Assembly: GCA_027924585.1 (NCBI GenBank)
Contig: BSBM01001931.1
Span: forward strand, 1 to 64,000
Source of the DNA: Larix kaempferi
Taxonomy: Eukaryota > Streptophyta > Pinopsida > Pinales > Pinaceae
Length of the DNA stretch: 64,000 nucleotides
Direction of reading: 5' to 3'
This document shows, piece by piece, positions 60,515-64,000 of this stretch (the first letter of the stretch is position 1; each line of letters opens with the position of its first letter). Position numbers and translations under genes: made by a program. The notes below the pieces were generated by a model. That model made no database searches, was not told the DNA's origin, and saw nothing but the letters and a program-made list of their open reading frames with translations.

Positions 60515-60815
60515 ACGGTCCACGTGGGGTGGACCGCGGGTTAGGGGATCGAAACCGCGGTTAGCGACCACGAGGTTCGGGGTGAACCACGCGGTTGTCG
60601 ACCGCATGTTTCTCAATGAACCACGCGTTTGGAGACCGTGTGATCCCCCGATGGATACGCGGTCGAGTACCGCGAGTTCCAAGGAGGAACACGCGGTTCC
60701 AAACCACGGGTTTAGGGATGATAGGCGCGGTTAGGAACCGCGACCATAGGCCTGACAGCCGCAGTCGGAAACCGCGGCAGGAAGCCCGAAAGCCGTGGTT
60801 TTGGGCCGAGCTATT
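60515..60815 (+). repeat. 34-bp-phased CpG-rich array upstream of the PMD gene
   Basis: About nine units with a strict 34-bp period: equivalent positions fall at 60521, 60555, 60589, 60623, 60657, 60691, 60725, 60759 and 60793. Each carries CGCGGTT-type sequence followed by GACCGCG- or AACCGCG-type sequence, forming a spaced inverted pair. Units differ by substitution but not by length. As 34 is not a multiple of three, the ORF running through it is unlikely to be coding. It ends about 40 bp before the PMD ATG. Confidence 0.85.
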
Positions 60816-60855
60816 AGGGTCTTCCGGGAAAGGGAAAAGTACTTATTTACTTGAC

Positions 60856-62214
60856 ATGAGTCTAATGAGTTTATTTGGTGTTATTGAAAGGATGCTGCAG
60901 GTGCTCTGGAGAGAGCGGGAGATCCCTGATGAGATCATGGCTGTGATCCGACGGGAGCGCCATGTGCGATCTGTGCTGGGAATGTGCGGACTTCTGAAGT
61001 TCGCACAGATACCCATGATACGGTCAGCAGCATTGCTGCTGAACCGGCTGATCAGCTTCTGGGAGCCGGACATACAGGCTTTCCGGGTACAGGGTGAGAG
61101 AGTGGACCTCACCCTGACCGATGTATACTTTCTAATGGGGTTGCCCTGTCTAGGCAGGGTAGCAGACACACAGCCGCGGGTTGCCGCGGACGTCGACATG
61201 GAGGACATGGTGGAGAGATACTGTGGTCCTGAGGCGAGGGTGCATAGGAATGCACTCATGGTGAGGGACCTACAGGAGCCAGCAGTGCGGGCCATGGCAG
61301 CATGTGTGGTCCGGGTATTGGGGTCCCAGTCACCTGAGAAGGTGTCTGGGGGTCGGATGCAGATGATAGAGCGCGTACTGGATGGGGTGTATTACGCGTG
61401 GGGCCAGATGTTCCTGACCTGCGTTCAGCAGCAGCTGACGGCAGCGAAGGAAGAGGGCAAGGGTTTTTGTTTTGGTTCCTTCTTGTGTGCCTTTTTTATG
61501 GAGAGGGTACCCACATTGCGGCCATGGGTGCCGATCAGGGCAGGAGGTATGAGGGAGCCGCGGATGGTGCGGTGGGGCGAGATGATGCGCCGCCATGGTG
61601 GCGGCGACGTGGGCAGGTATTTTATGCAGGAGTTGTACCTACAGTGGCTCTAGATACCATTGACACTGGACGATTTCTCGTATCGGTACATGGACTTCAC
61701 GGGAGATCCGGAGGTGCCACGAGCACCAGGACAGGCATGGGGTCCCGACGGTACGTATGTGTTTTTGTTGCATGTTATGTATGTCAAGTTTTATTTATAT
61801 GATAGGAGATTGATATACTGTGACTGACATATGGGTGATCTTGCAGATGTGGGTCCGAGGCCGCCTCCAGGACATGTGGCACGGAGGGGTATTGTGGTCG
61901 TCCCAGCTCTTCCTGGGCGAGGTGAGGTCCGTCGCCGTGATGCGGAGGGGACACTGGAGTCGGTGCGGGCACTACTAGATCGGTTATTGATAGGGGTGAC
62001 TGACGAGGGATGGCGGGATATCGACCCTGCTGTAGTGCAGGATTGCATGATGGCACCCCGAGAGTTTAGATCCATCGCGATCCGGGTGGCGGTTCTAGTG
62101 GATCGGGTACGGGCACAGGAGGCCGGAGGAGAGGAGGACTTGCCGGAGGAGGAGCGAGGGGAGGAATCAGAGGCAGTCGATGCAGGCAGTGATGCAGGAT
62201 ACGACTCCCATTAG
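60856..62214 (+). pseudogene. Plant mobile domain (PMD, aminotransferase-like) gene, antisense within E4
   Basis: Start chosen at ATG 60856, after the 34-bp array. Exon 1 (60856-61750) shows the PMD pattern: VRSVLGMCGLLKFAQIP, FWEPDIQAFRVQGERV, LTLTDVYFLMGLPCLG, then a Trp/Arg-rich end. TAG at 61651-61653 interrupts it, but the same frame goes on with DFSYRYMDFTGDPEVP. An intron with GTACGT donor and TTGCAG acceptor fits 61751-61846; joining 61750 to 61847 keeps the frame into exon 2, which ends in an acidic tail at TAG 62212. Domestic PMD proteins (MAIN, MAIL1) act in gene silencing and genome stability; the role of element-borne copies is unknown. The single internal stop makes this copy probably defective. 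Confidence 0.85.
61751..61846 (+). other. Predicted intron of the PMD gene
   Basis: 96 bp, GT...AG, T-rich, with TTATATGATAGG and CTGAC candidates for a branch region. Excision restores one frame across PMD exon 1 (after GGTCCCGACG) and exon 2 (ATGTGGGTCC). An intron on this strand would not be removed from the element's own genomic RNA, which explains its survival. Confidence 0.75.
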
Positions 62215-62664
62215 GGAGTGTAGGGGACTCCCCTCGAGTTTTGTAGCTACGGCATGTATGTTGATGAGGCTTTAGGGATGTATAGCCATTTTTTGTATAG
62301 CTGAGTACAGGGGTACTCAGGACATGTATAGCATTGAACATGTATTTTTGGATAGATATATATGTATGCACGTGGATGCACCTTTTTGTATGATGTTGTG
62401 TTATTTGTACGCACGTGGATGCGCTTTATAATTTGTGATATGTTTACATTGCACGTGGATGCAAGTAGGCTAGGATGTTAGGCACGTGGATGCCCCTTGT
62501 GTATTTTATGTGATGTGACATGATATATGTATGTTTAGGCACATGGATGCCCCTATGGATTATGAATGTGGTGTATGTACATGGATGCAAATGTGGATGT
62601 GATGCAATCTTTTTGGGTTTTTTATATATTTTTATGAGATGTGATGGAATTGTAGTGCATGATG
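62215..62664 (+). repeat. GCACGTGGATGC array between PMD and RNase H genes
   Basis: Non-coding. Six copies of GCAC(G/A)TGGATGC or a close variant, at about 62368, 62411, 62451, 62482, 62539 and 62577, spaced 31-57 bp. Four contain CACGTG, the plant G-box core. The copies lie in the shared 3' flank of two convergent genes. Confidence 0.75.
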
Positions 62665-63093
62665 TTACATGGTGTGATTGATATGCCAATCTAGGATATT
62701 GTTTGCCATTTGGTCTGCGACACTATTTTGGGCTTGTGGGACATGTGTGAATGTTATGGATTCAAACTGTCGGCTGAGTTGTTTTGTGCGCAGGAATTTT
62801 CTAAAAAGGCATGGATCACGCACCTGGTAGCAGTTGTTGAGCTGGGAGACAAGTAGCTGGGAGTCAAGGAACACATGAAGGTGACATATGCCCATCTGGA
62901 GGGCAGCAGTCAGGAGACCAGTCACAGCATCATACTCCGCCTGGTTATTGGTAGCAGCACCTATACATATTCCGTCCAGGTGAATCATCTCGTTGGAAGG
63001 GGAGTACAAGACCCATGCTACAGAAGCCAGGTTGGGAGACCAGCGGCTTGCGCTGTCAGCAAAGCCAGTGTAACAAGGTGGAAGATGGTCCAT
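62665..63093 (-). CDS. E4 archaeal-type RNase H (aRH) ORF
   Basis: 142 codons, intact. Catalytic residues are visible in order: Asp in GFADSAS, Glu in NNQAEYDAV, Asp in FLDSQLLV, Asp in NSVADQMAN. The NNQAEY pattern is that of the additional RNase H that plant Tat elements carry besides the RT-linked one; it would degrade RNA in RNA-DNA hybrids during reverse transcription. It lies downstream of integrase in a different frame. An in-frame TGA stands three codons before its ATG, so it is a separate ORF or is reached by splicing (TGATCACAG before ATG looks like an acceptor). Confidence 0.82.
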   Translation of the reverse strand: MDHLPPCYTGFADSASRWSPNLASVAWVLYSPSNEMIHLDGICIGAATNNQAEYDAVTGLLTAALQMGICHLHVFLDSQLLVSQLNNCYQVRDPCLFRKFLRTKQLSRQFESITFTHVPQAQNSVADQMANNILDWHINHTM

Positions 63094-63197
63094 CTGTGAT
63101 CATGCAAGAATGATGAATGTAAGATGATGGTAAAAAAGGTGAAAAACAAAAAAGAGAGCAAACTGTACAATGCGGACCAATGAGGCCGCGGTTTCAT
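63094..63197 (-). other. Spacer between E4 integrase and aRH
   Basis: 104 bp, A-rich on +, no coding sign. Separates the integrase stop from the aRH ATG. Confidence 0.5.
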
Positions 63198-64000
63198 TTA
63201 TGGGTAAAAACGTTTAAGATACAACCCATTACGGGGGTTGCGCAAAGGGTGACCTTCGGAGTTGGCTAAGATGTATGCCCCCTTGCCGAGACAAGTCTTC
63301 ACAATGTAAGGGCCTTGCCACATGGATTCAAACTTCCCTTTACCGGTTTTATCGTGGGCTTGGTCATATGCGAGGACAAGGTCCCCTTCGTGGAAAGTTC
63401 GAGGGTGAACATGTTTATCATAAACGGATTTGGAGCAGTTCTTGGCAGCTTCGATGTTCTGGAGAGTGGCCCGACGGTCTTCATCAGCTTATTTGAGTGT
63501 CAGCAAACGTTGCTCGAGGGGGGAGGTGTCAGGGAGAAGCTCAGCGGCGATCTGTAAGGCAGGGATCTGACACTCGATGGGGAGGACAGACTCTACACCG
63601 TGAACTAAATGGAATGGGGTAAAACCAGTGGTGGTCTTAGTGGATGTGCGGTAAGCCCATAAGGCAGGGAACAGCATGTGGTGCCAATTGGACTTATGCT
63701 TGTCAACAGTTCGTTGGAGGATGGTTTTTAGGATTTTGTTGATGGCCTCTACTTGGCCGTTTCCTTGGGGGTAGTAAGCAGAGGAAAATTGGTGTTCATA
63801 TTTGAGGAGGGTAGATAACTCACGCCAGATGGCATATTCGAAGTGGGAACCATGGTCAGAGACTAACTGCTTAGGAACCCCGAATCGAGCGATGACATGG
63901 TTGAAAAAGAAACGGGCAGCAGTGTCGGCGGTACAATTGAAGGTAGGCATGGCTTCTGCCCATTTGGTGAAGTAATCCACGGCGACAATGATATATTTGT
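63198..64000 (-). pseudogene. E4 integrase, catalytic core and C-terminal part (partial at window edge)
   Basis: The frame is open to the window end, reading KYIIVAVDYFTKWAEAMP (first catalytic Asp), then VSDHGSHF (second Asp) and NGQVEAINKILK (Glu), all in place. Next come the usual AYRTSTKTTTGFTPF and VLPIE segments. A TAA at 63489-63491 interrupts the frame, but the frame continues with the C-terminal DNA-binding part (HEGDLVLAYD, GPYIV) to a stop at 63198-63200. It would insert element DNA into chromosomes. Sequence style agrees with plant Tat elements rather than chromoviruses; no chromodomain follows. Confidence 0.9.

Larger units (their letters stand above)
56645..64000 (-). mobile_element. 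E4: Tat-lineage Ty3/gypsy element with PMD gene (partial)
   Basis: Reading on -, the visible 3' half runs: integrase (to 63198), archaeal-type RNase H (63093-62665), a repeat-rich stretch, a plant-mobile-domain gene on the opposite strand, tandem repeats, polypurine tract and 3' LTR. An additional RNase H plus an extra antisense PMD-type ORF between integrase and the 3' LTR is a known combination in plant Tat elements. Gag, protease, RT and the other LTR lie outside the window. It inserted into the 3' LTR of E3, so it is younger than E3. Confidence 0.88.

Noticed and set aside
60595-60855. PMD protein starting at the first ATG of the open frame (60595)
   Set aside because: This part translates the 34-bp array, whose period is not a multiple of three; the domain pattern begins only after ATG 60856.
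60843-61295. Long - strand ORF opposite PMD exon 1
   Set aside because: A GC-rich shadow of the PMD frame without motifs; the same holds for 61330-61596 and 61784-62075.

Overview
This window is repeat-rich plant nuclear DNA with no single-copy host gene that I can recognise. The evidence for a plant (most likely a seed plant; species not identifiable) is a satellite built on CCCTAAA-like telomere words, LTR retrotransposons of plant lineages with tRNA-Met-type primer sites, and a plant mobile domain (PMD) gene. All calls come from reading the sequence; no database search or alignment program was run.

Layout. The matrix is a degenerate satellite, (CT)n tracts alternating with words such as TAAACCCCTAACCCCCAA. 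It occupies 1-4017, 10151-22897, 29678-30496 and 37761-38972, always in the same orientation, and its + strand is almost free of G. Four LTR elements sit in it or in each other. E1 (4018-10150, + strand) is a chromodomain-bearing Ty3/gypsy element (chromovirus) with a 5-bp CAATA target-site duplication (TSD). E2 (22898-29677, + strand) and E2' (30497-37760, - strand, TSD CCTCT) are two copies of one Ty1/copia family facing opposite ways. They keep reverse transcriptase and RNase H but have lost gag, protease and nearly all integrase. E3 (from 38973, + strand) has LTRs of about 4.2 kb and no coding sequence, like a LARD. Inside E3 lies E5 (44618-52613, TSD ATAAT), a rearranged Tat-like element with LTRs in inverted orientation and a decayed gag/protease frame. 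The 3' LTR of E3 is split at 56644 by E4 (- strand, running off the window), a Tat-lineage Ty3/gypsy element. From its 3' side E4 shows an LTR, a long tandem-repeat region, a PMD gene on the opposite strand with an intron, an archaeal-type RNase H ORF and the integrase.

How the pieces fit. No complete, undamaged element is visible. Most in-frame stops in the coding remnants are Gln or Trp codons changed by C-to-T or G-to-A, as expected of long-methylated DNA. Unrelated families share two themes: minisatellites just upstream of the 3' LTR (E2, E2', E3, E4, E5), and, between copia E2/E2' and Tat-like E4, a clearly similar LTR segment downstream of the TATA box.

The observations most worth following are: an array of short hairpins in E2/E2' whose stems change in a compensating way; the palindromic E5 insertion flanked by a TSD although both outer ends are U5 ends; the antisense, intron-containing PMD gene of E4 with a strictly 34-bp-phased CpG-rich array just before its start; and the shared copia/gypsy LTR segment.
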